From: Methylobacterium sp. Leaf117
Lineage (GTDB): Bacteria; Pseudomonadota; Alphaproteobacteria; Rhizobiales; Beijerinckiaceae
Length of the DNA: 64,000 bases
Reading direction: 5' to 3'
NCBI RefSeq assembly: GCF_001422985.1
Contig: NZ_LMNL01000038.1
Span: forward strand, 27,268-91,267
Each line of letters opens with the position of its first letter. Within the stretch, counting starts at the first letter, position 1. The notes beneath the pieces are model-generated. The model searched no databases, was not told where the DNA came from, and saw nothing but the letters and a program-made list of their open reading frames with translations. A program made the position numbers and the translations under genes. Positions 42,654-51,686 of this stretch are shown here, one piece after another.

Positions 42654-43575
42654 CACGAACCAGATGCCGGGAGAGGGCGGACCCTCCCGCTTACCTCGCA
42701 GGGCCGCAGCCATACTGGCCCGGCTGGCGGTTATCTCCGGGATGGTTGAACTCGGCGGCTGCGGCGTACTCGACCACGGCTTCCTCGGTGCGGCCGGGCC
42801 AGTCGCCGAGCAGACCCGCAGCCTCTTCCTGCTCGCCTGCTCCATCCTGCTCTTCGTTGTCGGGCCTGTGCTGATGCTCACGCCGATCATCGCGTGGCAC
42901 TACCGAATCTCGAACACGAAGAGCGCCTACCGGCCGAAATGGGCCTTCAATTGGCCGCTCGAAGGGCTGATCTGGATCCCGCCCCTCATCATCGTCGTCG
43001 TCCTCGCGGTGTTCCTGTGGCGCGACACGCACGCGCTCGATCCTTACAAGCCGCTCGCGTCCCCCAATCCGCCGGTCGAGGTCCAGGTGGTGGCACTCGA
43101 TTGGAAGTGGCTGTTCATCTATCCCGCGGAAGGGGTCGCGAGTGTCAACGAGCTCGCCTTCCCCGCAGACCGGCCGATCCACCTCAGCCTGACCAGTGCC
43201 ACGGTCATGCAGTCGTTCTTCGTGCCCAAGCTCGGCGGTCAGATCTACGCGATGGCGGGCATGACCACGCAGCACAACCTGGCCGCCAGCGAGCCGGGCC
43301 GCTTCCGCGGTGAGAACACGCAGTTCAACGGGAAGGGGTTCCAGAACCAGAAGTTCGCCGTCCTGGCTCAGTCCAGGGACGATTACGCAGCTTGGCTCTC
43401 GCGGGCGCGCGCAGGCGGAAAGACCCTCGACATGAACGCCTTCGAGTCGCTGTCCGTCCGCTCAATCCAGGCCGAGCCGCTTCTGTTCGGGTCGGTCACG
43501 CCTGGCCTGTTCCAATCCATCGTCGACCTAGACCACCCAGGCGTTCATGCCGCCGACATGAAGGACCATCGATGA
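42646..43575 (+). CDS. cyoA: Quinol oxidase subunit II (CyoA-like lipoprotein)
   Basis: 309 residues. Lipobox LGGC with the lipidated Cys39, two transmembrane helices (about 55-80 and 101-123), then a cupredoxin fold in the periplasm. The CuA ligand cysteines and histidines of cytochrome c oxidases are missing. The region instead reads MQSFFVPKLGGQIYAMAGM like E. coli CyoA, so the enzyme takes electrons from quinol. The GTG at 42646 is chosen because GGAG precedes it by nine bases, while an earlier GTG at 42622 would overlap more of the GMC gene. It overlaps the previous stop by 8 bases and the next start by 4. Confidence 0.92.
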   Translation: MPDTNQMPGEGGPSRLPRRAAAILARLAVISGMVELGGCGVLDHGFLGAAGPVAEQTRSLFLLACSILLFVVGPVLMLTPIIAWHYRISNTKSAYRPKWAFNWPLEGLIWIPPLIIVVVLAVFLWRDTHALDPYKPLASPNPPVEVQVVALDWKWLFIYPAEGVASVNELAFPADRPIHLSLTSATVMQSFFVPKLGGQIYAMAGMTTQHNLAASEPGRFRGENTQFNGKGFQNQKFAVLAQSRDDYAAWLSRARAGGKTLDMNAFESLSVRSIQAEPLLFGSVTPGLFQSIVDLDHPGVHAADMKDHR

Positions 43576-45674
43576 GCGGCGACAGCCTTTGGTATCTGCT
43601 ACTCGGTCGCCTCGACGCGAAGTCTCTCCCCTTCGTGCGAGCCTGGGAAAATCCGAACATCAGCGAGATCATCGGTGCCTTCGCGGGTGCGCTGGTGGTG
43701 ATTGGCGCCATCGCCCTGGTGGCGGTGCTGACCTGGAAGCGCTGGTGGCGCCCGCTCTTCCTGGAGTGGCTGACCAGCCTCGATCACAAGAAGATCGGCA
43801 TCATGTACATCGCGCTCGCTGGCGTGATGTTCACGCGTGCGCTGATTGAGGCGGTATTGATGCGCACGCAGCAATCACTCGCGGTCAATGCCCCTGGCAT
43901 TGTCGGGCCAGAGCATTTTGCGCAACTGTTCAGCACGCACGGCAGCATCATGATCTTCTTCATGGCGATGCCGTTTCTGACCGGCCTGATCAACTACGTC
44001 GTTCCGCTCCAGATCGGCGCCCGTGACGTGGCCTTTCCGCTGCTAAACTCGATCAGCTTGATGCTGACAGCAGGGGGCGCCGGTCTCGTGATGGTCTCAC
44101 TCGCAATTGGGGAGTTCTCCACGGGCGGCTGGTCAGGCTACCCGCCCTACACAGAGACCGCGTATCAGCCGGGTGTCGGGCCGGATTACTGGATCTGGGC
44201 GATCACCCTCTCGTCGATCGGTACAACCCTCTCGGGCCTCAACTTCGCGTCCACGATCTACAAGAAGCGCTGCCCCGGCATGCATCTCATGCGCATGCCG
44301 CTGTTTTGCTGGACCACCCTGTGCACGGCGATTCTGATGATTTTCGCGATGCCGCCGCTCACCGTAGCGACCGCCCTGCTCGCCCTTGACCGCTACCTCG
44401 GCTTCCACTTCTTCACGAACGATCTCGGCGGCAACATGATGAACTACGTGAACCTCTTCTGGCTGTTCGGCCACCCGGAGGTTTACATCGTCATCTTGCC
44501 GTCATTCGGGATCTACTCGGAAGTCGTTTCGGCCTTCTCGTCAAAAGAACTCTACGGCTACACATCGCTCGTCATCGCCACCATGGTCATCGCCCTGCTC
44601 TCATTCACGGTCTGGGTGCACCACTTTTTCACGATGGGTCAAAGCCCCGACATTAACTCCTACTTCGGCATCGCCACGATGCTGATCGGCGTGCCCACCG
44701 GGGTCAAAGTCTACGATTGGATCTGGACGATGTTCCGGGGCAAGTTGCGCTTTACCCCACCGATGCTGTTCTCAGTCGCCTTCATCATCACCTTCGTGCT
44801 CGGCGGTTTTTCCGGCATCCTGCTCGCGATCCCGCCGATCGACTTTGTGGTCCACAACACCGTCTTCCTGGTCGCCCACTTCCACAACGTGCTCATTCCC
44901 GGCACTCTCTACGGCCTGATCGCCGGCTATCAGTACTGGTTCCCGAAGGCGTTCGGGTTCCGGCTGTCGGAAGGCTGGGGGAAGATCTCCTTCGTCTGCT
45001 GGGTTGTCGGCTTCTACCTCGCCTTCATGCCGCTCTACGTGCTCGGTCTCGGGGGCATGCCGCGGCGTTCCCAGGCCTTGTTCGAGCCCGACTACTGGCC
45101 CTGGCTCCTGGTTGCGGAGATCGGAGCCTTCATCCTGCTCGCTGGGCTCGTAACGCTGTTCGTGCAGCTCTGGGTCAGCGTGCGGGATCGTGAGAGCAAC
45201 CGCGTGCCCGTTGGCGATCCCTGGGATGCGCGCAGCCTCGAGTGGTCGGTCTCCGCGCCACCGCCGGAATACAACTTCGCGACCATCCCCCACGTCAGCG
45301 GGCGTGATACGTTTTTCCTGCGCAAAGTTCATGACGGCGCCTACAAGCCCGCCCATCATTACCGCGGTATCGAGATGCCGAAGAACAGCTGGGTTGGGCC
45401 GCTCGTCGGACTGGGCAGCGCAATCTGCGCCTTCGGCCTCGTCTGGCACATCTGGTGGATGGCGGGCCTCGGCTTCGCGGGGATCTGGGTACCTGTGATC
45501 GCGCGCAGCTTCGTGCGCGACACCCACCGCTGGATTCCCGCAGCCGAGGTGGAAGTCGCGGATCGTCACTGGCTCGATTTAGCGCACGCCACGCACCCCG
45601 TGCCGCGTGAGCTCGAAGAGAGCCATGTCAATCGCGGGCTCGCGGAGATCATTCCGGCTGAGGTGGCGGCATGA
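43572..45674 (+). CDS. cyoB: Quinol oxidase subunit I (CyoB-like, bo3 type)
   Basis: Heme-copper catalytic subunit, 700 residues. Low-spin heme ligands are H123 and H438, the high-spin heme ligand is H436 (VAHFHNV), CuB ligands are H301, H350 and H351, and the cross-linked Tyr305 lies in GHPEVYIVI. The quinol-site residues of E. coli CyoB (R71, D75, H98, Q101) correspond to R89, E93, H115 and Q118, so only D75 is changed, to Glu. This confirms quinol rather than cytochrome c as donor. Coupled to subunit II by the overlap ATGA at 43572-43575 and to subunit III by the same kind of overlap. Confidence 0.96.
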   Translation: MSGDSLWYLLLGRLDAKSLPFVRAWENPNISEIIGAFAGALVVIGAIALVAVLTWKRWWRPLFLEWLTSLDHKKIGIMYIALAGVMFTRALIEAVLMRTQQSLAVNAPGIVGPEHFAQLFSTHGSIMIFFMAMPFLTGLINYVVPLQIGARDVAFPLLNSISLMLTAGGAGLVMVSLAIGEFSTGGWSGYPPYTETAYQPGVGPDYWIWAITLSSIGTTLSGLNFASTIYKKRCPGMHLMRMPLFCWTTLCTAILMIFAMPPLTVATALLALDRYLGFHFFTNDLGGNMMNYVNLFWLFGHPEVYIVILPSFGIYSEVVSAFSSKELYGYTSLVIATMVIALLSFTVWVHHFFTMGQSPDINSYFGIATMLIGVPTGVKVYDWIWTMFRGKLRFTPPMLFSVAFIITFVLGGFSGILLAIPPIDFVVHNTVFLVAHFHNVLIPGTLYGLIAGYQYWFPKAFGFRLSEGWGKISFVCWVVGFYLAFMPLYVLGLGGMPRRSQALFEPDYWPWLLVAEIGAFILLAGLVTLFVQLWVSVRDRESNRVPVGDPWDARSLEWSVSAPPPEYNFATIPHVSGRDTFFLRKVHDGAYKPAHHYRGIEMPKNSWVGPLVGLGSAICAFGLVWHIWWMAGLGFAGIWVPVIARSFVRDTHRWIPAAEVEVADRHWLDLAHATHPVPRELEESHVNRGLAEIIPAEVAA

Positions 45675-46297
45675 CGGGACCGCAACTCCAGCACGTCGAC
45701 CTCGACCTCAAGGGCTCAGGCCATCTCGAGCTCAATGAGGCCGAGACCGGGGTCCACGGGTTCTGGATCTTCCTGATGAGCGACGCGATGGTGTTCGCGC
45801 TGCTCTTTGCGGTCTACGGCACGCAGGTCGCGGCCACGGCAGGTGCGCCGGGACCGCAGGCCGAGTTCAAGCTCGGCAGCGCCTTCATCGAGACGTTGAT
45901 CCTGCTCACGAGCAGTCTCACGTTTGGGCTCGCCTCGATCACGATGAAGTACGACCGCTCTTGCACGAAGCTTGTCGCACTGCTCTGCCTGACCCTCGTT
46001 CTCGGCATCGCCTTCCTGGGCTTCGAGTTGAACGATTTCGCGACGATGTTCTCCGACAACGCCACACCGGATCGTAGCGGCTTCCTCTCTGTCTTCTTCG
46101 CCCTCGTGCCGACGCACGGCCTCCACGTCACGGCCGGCTGCCTCTGGATCCTGGTGATGCTCGTGCAGATCGCGATCTTTGGGACAGATGCCCGCGTCAA
46201 GCTGAACTTGCTGAAACTCGGCCTGTTCTGGCACTTCCTCGACATCATCTGGATCGCGATCTTCTCCGTGGTTTACCTGCAGGGAAAGCTTGGATGA
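45671..46297 (+). CDS. cyoC: Quinol oxidase subunit III (CyoC-like)
   Basis: 208-residue membrane subunit with five helices, starting ETGVHGFWIFLMSDAMVFAL at about 24-43, then LIETLILLTSSLTFGLASI and later VPTHGLHVTAGCLWILVMLV and LFWHFLDIIWIAIFSVVYL. These are the conserved features of the subunit III family of bo-type oxidases. It overlaps the subunit I stop and the subunit IV start by 4 bases each, indicating tight translational coupling. Confidence 0.93.
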   Translation: MTGPQLQHVDLDLKGSGHLELNEAETGVHGFWIFLMSDAMVFALLFAVYGTQVAATAGAPGPQAEFKLGSAFIETLILLTSSLTFGLASITMKYDRSCTKLVALLCLTLVLGIAFLGFELNDFATMFSDNATPDRSGFLSVFFALVPTHGLHVTAGCLWILVMLVQIAIFGTDARVKLNLLKLGLFWHFLDIIWIAIFSVVYLQGKLG

Positions 46298-46755
46298 GTG
46301 CGCAGGGCCAATCAAGGGCGAAAGTGTTGCTCAAGACCATGGGTGCCGCCGCCGCGCTCGGCACCACCAGGCTGCTGTCAGGTGGCGCTGGGAAGCCGAA
46401 GGAGCCACCTCGGCTCGACGAGCACCGCAACGAGGAGTCTAACGAGGACGCCTCGCAGTCCAGGCGCAGCGACCTGATCACCTACGGGGTCGGCTACGTC
46501 CTGGCTCTGGGTTTGACCTGCGTCGCTTTCGCGCTCGTGCATTGGCACTGGGCGAGCGGCGCTACGGCCCTGGGCGTTGTCTTCGCCCTCGCGCTGATCC
46601 AAGCCATCGTGCACTTCCGCTGCTTCCTACACGTCAGCCTGAGGCGCACAGCCCGCGACGACCTGGAGCTCATCCTGTTCTCAACGCTTATCATCGCCCT
46701 GATGGCGGGCGGCACGCTCGTCGTGCTGTTCAACCTCCGCACGCGCATGATGTAG
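46294..46755 (+). CDS. cyoD: Quinol oxidase subunit IV (CyoD-like)
   Basis: 153 residues. An N-terminal soluble extension of about 65 residues (longer than in E. coli CyoD, 109 residues) precedes three helices: TYGVGYVLALGLTCVAFALV, ATALGVVFALALIQAIVHFR and LILFSTLIIALMAGGTLVVL. FLHVSLRR and the IVHF turn are typical of the family. Last gene of the operon. No heme O synthase (cyoE) follows, so the cell must supply heme O from elsewhere. Confidence 0.9.
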   Translation: MSAQGQSRAKVLLKTMGAAAALGTTRLLSGGAGKPKEPPRLDEHRNEESNEDASQSRRSDLITYGVGYVLALGLTCVAFALVHWHWASGATALGVVFALALIQAIVHFRCFLHVSLRRTARDDLELILFSTLIIALMAGGTLVVLFNLRTRMM

Positions 46756-46795
46756 CCGGCCGCGGGCTGATAGCCGAGGCCGATCGATGGGTGCC

Positions 46796-47830
46796 TCAGC
46801 GGCGGCGCGGCCGCCGCGAAGCGTCGATCGATCGGGCAGCCGCCATAGCGCCGATCAGAGCCGCGCCGAGCGCCGCAGCAATGCCGAGTTTCAGCCAGCG
46901 CGGATCTGCCGCCGGAACGGTGGAGATTGCTTGATCGTCAAAGCGCCCGTGGGCACCAGGATCCTTGTCGACGGGGTCGTAGAGGTTGTCCGGGCGGTTC
47001 ACTATCGCGGCTTGGCTCGTCATCTCACCGCTGTAGCCATTCCGCGCGAGGTAGCCGTCGATCCAGCCTGGCATGATCATGTTGCCCAGGATCGCCTTCC
47101 AAGTTGGAACGCCGATCCAGAGCTCCCGTGGAGCATTGTGTGCGGCGCGGTAGACGTGACGGGCGATCGCCTCGGGCTGGTAGATCGGCGGCACCGGCTC
47201 GAGCTTGCGCGGCATGCGTGAGCGCGCCCAATCGAACTGCGGTGTGTTGACGGCGGGGAGCTGCACCATCGTCAGCCGCACACGGCTGCCGTCGTGCAGA
47301 AGTTCACTGCGCAGACTGTCGAGGAAACCGCGCACGGCGGCCTTCCCGGCGCAATAGGCGGATTGCAGAGGAATCGAGCGGTACGCGAGCGCCGAGCCAA
47401 TGCAGATGATGTTGCCCGCATCGCGTGGGGTCATGTGCTTGAGCGCAGCAAGGGTTCCGTAGACCTGGCCGAGGTACGTGACGTCCGTCACCCGCTTGTA
47501 CTCATCGGGTCCCGTCCGCTGGACAGGCGCGTAGATCGTGACCATCGCGACATTGATCCACACGTCGATGGCTCCGAATTGTGCCACCGTCTCGTCGGCC
47601 GCTCGCATCACGGCATCGGCATCCGCCACGTCGACCTGATGAGCCATAGCGCGCCCGCCGGCTCGCTCGATGTCTCGCACGGTTCCCGCCAATCCAGCCT
47701 CGCCCCTGGCTAACACCGCAACGTTCCAACGATGTCGGGCGAACTCATGCGCAATGGCTCGCCCGACACCTGCGCTTGCACCCGTTACTACAACGGTCTG
47801 GCGCCTGCCCGTCGATGATGCTCGGCTCAT
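46796..47830 (-). CDS. Short-chain dehydrogenase/reductase with C-terminal membrane anchor
   Basis: NAD(P)-dependent oxidoreductase of 344 residues. Nucleotide motif VVVTGASAGVG (13-23), catalytic triad S146, Y159 and K163 (SAYCAGK). A C-terminal extension of about 100 residues includes TWKAILGNMIMPGWIDGYLA and ends in a hydrophobic stretch LKLGIAAALGAALIGAMAA, suggesting a tail anchor. The ATG at 47830 is chosen as the start because the Rossmann fold begins there, although a frame is open to 47869. It is convergent with the oxidase operon (40 bases apart). Substrate unknown. Confidence 0.88.
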   Translation of the reverse strand: MSRASSTGRRQTVVVTGASAGVGRAIAHEFARHRWNVAVLARGEAGLAGTVRDIERAGGRAMAHQVDVADADAVMRAADETVAQFGAIDVWINVAMVTIYAPVQRTGPDEYKRVTDVTYLGQVYGTLAALKHMTPRDAGNIICIGSALAYRSIPLQSAYCAGKAAVRGFLDSLRSELLHDGSRVRLTMVQLPAVNTPQFDWARSRMPRKLEPVPPIYQPEAIARHVYRAAHNAPRELWIGVPTWKAILGNMIMPGWIDGYLARNGYSGEMTSQAAIVNRPDNLYDPVDKDPGAHGRFDDQAISTVPAADPRWLKLGIAAALGAALIGAMAAARSIDASRRPRRR

Positions 47831-48197
47831 GGATCTTCCTCCTCTCGAAACGTAGCGCGGCCTGGTCAAGGAAGCGGCGATTGGGACAGCGGCTCAACGC
47901 TGGACCAACCGTCGCCAACAACCCCGTCCCGAACCGGCACCCAGGGCACTGCTTGCCTTTGCGAGTACCGATGAGGCGCCCGACCTCGAGCATGGTTGCC
48001 TGCTGCGCGTGGTGCCACCAGTCTTCGTTGGTGCGTGCGCTGCCTGCGAGCAGAACCAGATGCTCGCAGCCTGCTTCGGACTACAGAAGGGTAACCAAGC
48101 CTGGCATGAAGCCGACCCAGCCTAACCAGGGGCCTCCGGTCCAGCTTGCGACAAGGCGACATCAACCCGGATTTGCCGCGTGCTCCTGAGGCGCGCC
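47831..48197. other. Intergenic stretch, nothing recognised
   Basis: About 370 bases between two leftward genes. No protein-like frame or clear hairpin was seen. Confidence 0.4.
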
Positions 48198-50498
48198 CTA
48201 ATCCGTCACGCAGCTTGTCTTGCTTGCCGCCCTGATGCGAACGGGAACAGATTTCGCCGCCGGGGTCTTCGACTGCTCATCGAAGTGTGACAGTGGCATT
48301 AGCGGATTCATCTCGGGATAATAGGCACCGAGACAGCCATCCGGCAACGAGAACGGTACGACCGTAAGACCCGCGACCTCACGCTCGATGCCATCCTCTG
48401 CATCGCTGACCAGCGAGACCACCTGTCCTTCTCGTAGGTTCGCGCGCTTCATCTCCGCAGGGTTGATCAGCACAACGTCACGCGTCCCCTCTATGCCTCG
48501 CAATCGGTCGCTGAAGCCATAGATCGTGGTGTTGAACTGGTCATTCGAGCGCATCGTGATCAGCCGGTAGCGACCGGGCGCCTCCCCAAATCCGACGGCG
48601 GTCATCGTCTTGGGTGTCGTGAATTCCGCCTTTCCACTTTTCGTCTTCCAGATCCGTTCACGTGCGGAGTTGCCTCGGTAGAAGCCACCAGGCGTCCACA
48701 TACGCTCGTTGAAGCCATGAAACTCCTCAGAGTACGTCTCGGCAATCTGGTCTCGAATGAGCGCATAGTTACCGACCCACTCATCCCATTTCACCATGGG
48801 ATTGGGAGATAGCGTCGCTTTGGCGAGCCCGGCCACGATGGCGACTTCGGACAGGAGGTGCTCGCTTGCCGGCTTGCGTTTGGCGAGTGACCCGTAGATG
48901 TGGCTGAAGGTATCCTCCATGCTCACAGACTGAGGTCCGCTCAGCTGCATGTCCTCTTCCGTCCGACCGAGGCAGGGCAACAGGTAGGCGATCTCGCCGT
49001 TCACCAAGTGGCTCCGGTTGAGCTTTGTCGCGACCTGCACTGTGAGACGCATCGTCGTCCAAGCATCCTCCATGCGGCCCCGCTCGGGAATGGCACGCAC
49101 GAAATTGCCTCCAAGACCAAAGAAGCTCTTCACCTTTCCGGAAAGGATGCCTTCGCAAGCCTCGACTGTGTTCATACCCTTCTCACGTGGCGGATCGAAG
49201 CCGAACTGCGCGGCATATTTGTCGAGCGGCACGAGGTCAGGCTTCTCCGAGATGCCGACCGTACGCTGTCCCTGCACGTTCGAGTGACCGCGTACGGGTG
49301 AAATTCCAGTGCCGTCCCGGCCTATGTTGCCCTTCAGGAGAAGCATGTTGACGAAGAGGGCGACGTTCTCGAACCCGTGCATGTGCTGGGTCAGTCCCAT
49401 GCCGTATACCCCGATCACGCGATCCGCCTCGACGTAGACCTGGGCCGCGCCCTCGATAATCTGCTGGCTCAGGCCGGATTCGTGCTCGATCTCCTCCCAT
49501 GAAATCGCACGGACTTTTGCCTCGAATTCCTCAAGTCCACTCGTGTGCTGCTCGATGAAGCCGGTATCAAGGACACGCTTACCCTGCGTTTTCGCCTCAT
49601 CGTCCGCTGCGAAGACGTGCTTGCAGATGCCCATGAGTACTGCGATGTCGCCGCCCGGCCTAACCTGATGGTATTGCGTGCTGATCCGCGTCTCCTTGCC
49701 GGTCAGCATCTCCACCGGGCTCTGCGGGTTCGTGAAAAACTCCAGTCCCTTCTCGCGTACCGGGTTGAAGGTGACGATCTGGACGCCTCGCTTGGCGGCT
49801 TCCTGCAGGGGGTGCAGGAAGCGCGGCGAGTTCGAGCCTGTGTTTTGGCCGAAGAAGAACATCGCATCGCACTTGGAGAGGTCGTCGAAGACGATCGTGC
49901 CGACGCCGGCACCGATCACCTTCTTCAGAGCCACCGAGGTGGTTTCGTGGCACATGTTCGAGCTGTCGGGCAGATTGTTGCACCCGTACATCCGTGCAAA
50001 GAGCGCGTAGAGGTATGACGTCTCTAAGCTGGCGCGCCCTGAGGAGTAAAAAATGACGGACTTCGGGTCTAGCAGCTTCAGCTCGGACCCGATCTCGCGG
50101 AAGGCTTCGTCCCAGTCGCAGGCGACGTACTTGTCGGTCGCAGGATCGTAGCGCATGGGATGGGTCAGGCGGCCCTGCTGCTCCAGGTCGTAGTCCTTCC
50201 ACTCGCGCAGTTCCGTGACTGTGTGCTTGGCGAAAAACTCTGGCGAGCATCGCTGGGTCGTCAGTTCCCAGAGGGTTGCTTTGGCACCATTTTCGCAAAA
50301 CTCGAACGGGTGATAGTTTGCGGGCTTTGCCCAAGAGCAGGATACGCACATGAAGCCGCCCGGCTTGTTCTGCCGAAACAAAGTTTCGGTCGCGAGCGGA
50401 GTTGGCCATTCCTTGCCGAAGATGCGGGCAATGCCCCGCACAGACCCCCAGCCTCCGGACGGACCGTCGTAATGGGCCGTCTTCTCCTCACTGGACAT
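48198..50498 (-). CDS. FdhF/YdeP-family molybdopterin oxidoreductase
   Basis: Cytoplasmic Mo-bis-MGD enzyme of 766 residues, related to formate dehydrogenase H and the acid-resistance protein YdeP. Near the N-terminus CVSCSWAKP (C51, C54) and EFCENG (C68) can bind a 4Fe-4S cluster, and C183 in SSNMCHE is the likely Mo ligand. The Mo domains have NTGSNSPRFLHPLQEA, HSNVQGQRTVGI and the C-terminal RSNDQFNTTIYG. The ATG at 50498 has GGAGAG before it, and the frame extends to 50705 without family sequence. No fdhD, Mo-cofactor or partner gene is adjacent. Substrate is not assigned for this subfamily. Confidence 0.9.
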   Translation of the reverse strand: MSSEEKTAHYDGPSGGWGSVRGIARIFGKEWPTPLATETLFRQNKPGGFMCVSCSWAKPANYHPFEFCENGAKATLWELTTQRCSPEFFAKHTVTELREWKDYDLEQQGRLTHPMRYDPATDKYVACDWDEAFREIGSELKLLDPKSVIFYSSGRASLETSYLYALFARMYGCNNLPDSSNMCHETTSVALKKVIGAGVGTIVFDDLSKCDAMFFFGQNTGSNSPRFLHPLQEAAKRGVQIVTFNPVREKGLEFFTNPQSPVEMLTGKETRISTQYHQVRPGGDIAVLMGICKHVFAADDEAKTQGKRVLDTGFIEQHTSGLEEFEAKVRAISWEEIEHESGLSQQIIEGAAQVYVEADRVIGVYGMGLTQHMHGFENVALFVNMLLLKGNIGRDGTGISPVRGHSNVQGQRTVGISEKPDLVPLDKYAAQFGFDPPREKGMNTVEACEGILSGKVKSFFGLGGNFVRAIPERGRMEDAWTTMRLTVQVATKLNRSHLVNGEIAYLLPCLGRTEEDMQLSGPQSVSMEDTFSHIYGSLAKRKPASEHLLSEVAIVAGLAKATLSPNPMVKWDEWVGNYALIRDQIAETYSEEFHGFNERMWTPGGFYRGNSARERIWKTKSGKAEFTTPKTMTAVGFGEAPGRYRLITMRSNDQFNTTIYGFSDRLRGIEGTRDVVLINPAEMKRANLREGQVVSLVSDAEDGIEREVAGLTVVPFSLPDGCLGAYYPEMNPLMPLSHFDEQSKTPAAKSVPVRIRAASKTSCVTD

Positions 50499-51216
50499 GA
50501 TGACTCTCCGCTGATTTGCAAAACGGCAACAGCCCGCGCGAACGACGGGCTGTCTGCCCTGCTGTAAATTCGCGCTCTCTCGCGCCTGCAGCGGCCTGAG
50601 CAGCTGTCGAGCAAAGCGCCGATCGGGGTAGTCGCGTTCAAAATATTCGGATGTACTGCGGACGTGCCCCTCGCTCATGCGCGAGCGGTCAATGGCATGC
50701 ACCACCTCGACAGGTTAGCGGACGAGGCAACCGAGGTTCCCATCCTGCTGAAACTGCCCACGCTCGTACCGTGGTGGATCTCGACTTTGAATCTTGGTTT
50801 CTCGCCAAGTCCTCAGTTGCATTAGCATTGTTCAACGACCCTGCTGTAACGTACGAAGCTGGCTATCGGCCACTCGCGAAATTCTCCTCAATTGACCGAC
50901 ATCCGCGCTCTTCGGGGTTATGCTCGCAGATCTGACATCCATTTTAAGGATCGCCCCCTCCCTGCAGCATACTGTTAAAGTTTCTCGATTCAGAACGAGC
51001 AATGACGAGGCAACAGAATTTGTAAAGTACTTGTTATAAACTCCAATTTATTTCCGTTACGGGAGGGCTCCATCACGTATTGGTTTGGCATATCGACCTC
51101 GGCGGGCAGTGGGAGGTGTGACTGGTCCGCCATGCGCACAATCACAGCTTTTTCCAGCTCATTCGGATGTTGGGGTCGCTGACGCACCGAAGCACCTCAG
51201 CGACCTCAGGGCTTCT
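50499..51216. other. Gene-poor region with one possible short ORF
   Basis: About 720 bases. The minus-strand frame ending at 50990 could encode a small protein starting at an internal ATG (MADQSHLPLPAEVDMPNQYV and on to KLEFITSTLQILLPRHCSF). It has no clear ribosome binding site, so it is only a candidate. Nothing else was recognised. Confidence 0.35.
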
Positions 51217-51552
51217 TCATCGCGTCCGAGCAGCCGTTGCCTCGTCGGCAAAGTGCAGCGTGCCATCCTTATCGATAATCAGCTTACCGTCAGGACCCGG
51301 CTGCCGTCCGTAGCCTGAGCCGACAACACGGAAACCGCAACGTTCCGGGCAATCAATGTTCAGCGTGTCGCCAGCCGAGACCTTCTGGGCGCTCTCCTTC
51401 GCTCCACGATCCACCGTGATGGTGTGCTCCTTGGTGTCGTGGTTCGTCACCGAAACGGCAAAGGCGGGCACCGCGAGAGACACCAGCAGAGCTCCCGAAG
51501 CGAAAACCGTCTTGAAGGCGGCGCCGCACGTACTTCTTGCCTGATAGGTCAT
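51217..51552 (-). CDS. Small exported protein, unknown function
   Basis: 111 residues. A signal peptide with hydrophobic core VFASGALLVSLAVPAFA ends around residue 34 (AFA-VS). The mature part VSVTNHDTKEHTITVDRGAK has an all-beta look, with two cysteines (IDCPERCGFRV) that could form a disulfide. The ATG at 51552 is preceded by GGAGG at ideal spacing. It is upstream (on the minus strand, downstream) of the PRC-barrel gene and in the same orientation, with 134 bases between. No family is recognised. Confidence 0.7.
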   Translation of the reverse strand: MTYQARSTCGAAFKTVFASGALLVSLAVPAFAVSVTNHDTKEHTITVDRGAKESAQKVSAGDTLNIDCPERCGFRVVGSGYGRQPGPDGKLIIDKDGTLHFADEATAARTR

Positions 51553-51686
51553 GTTATCCTCCACGGAGTTGCGGTTGATGGCGAGAATTTCCCATTACGG
51601 CCGTAGGCTCTCAGGCCGATCGGGTGCTAGGTCTTAACTTCCGACGCGCCCCGTCCCTCGAAGACGGGATCCGGCTCGAACGGCAG

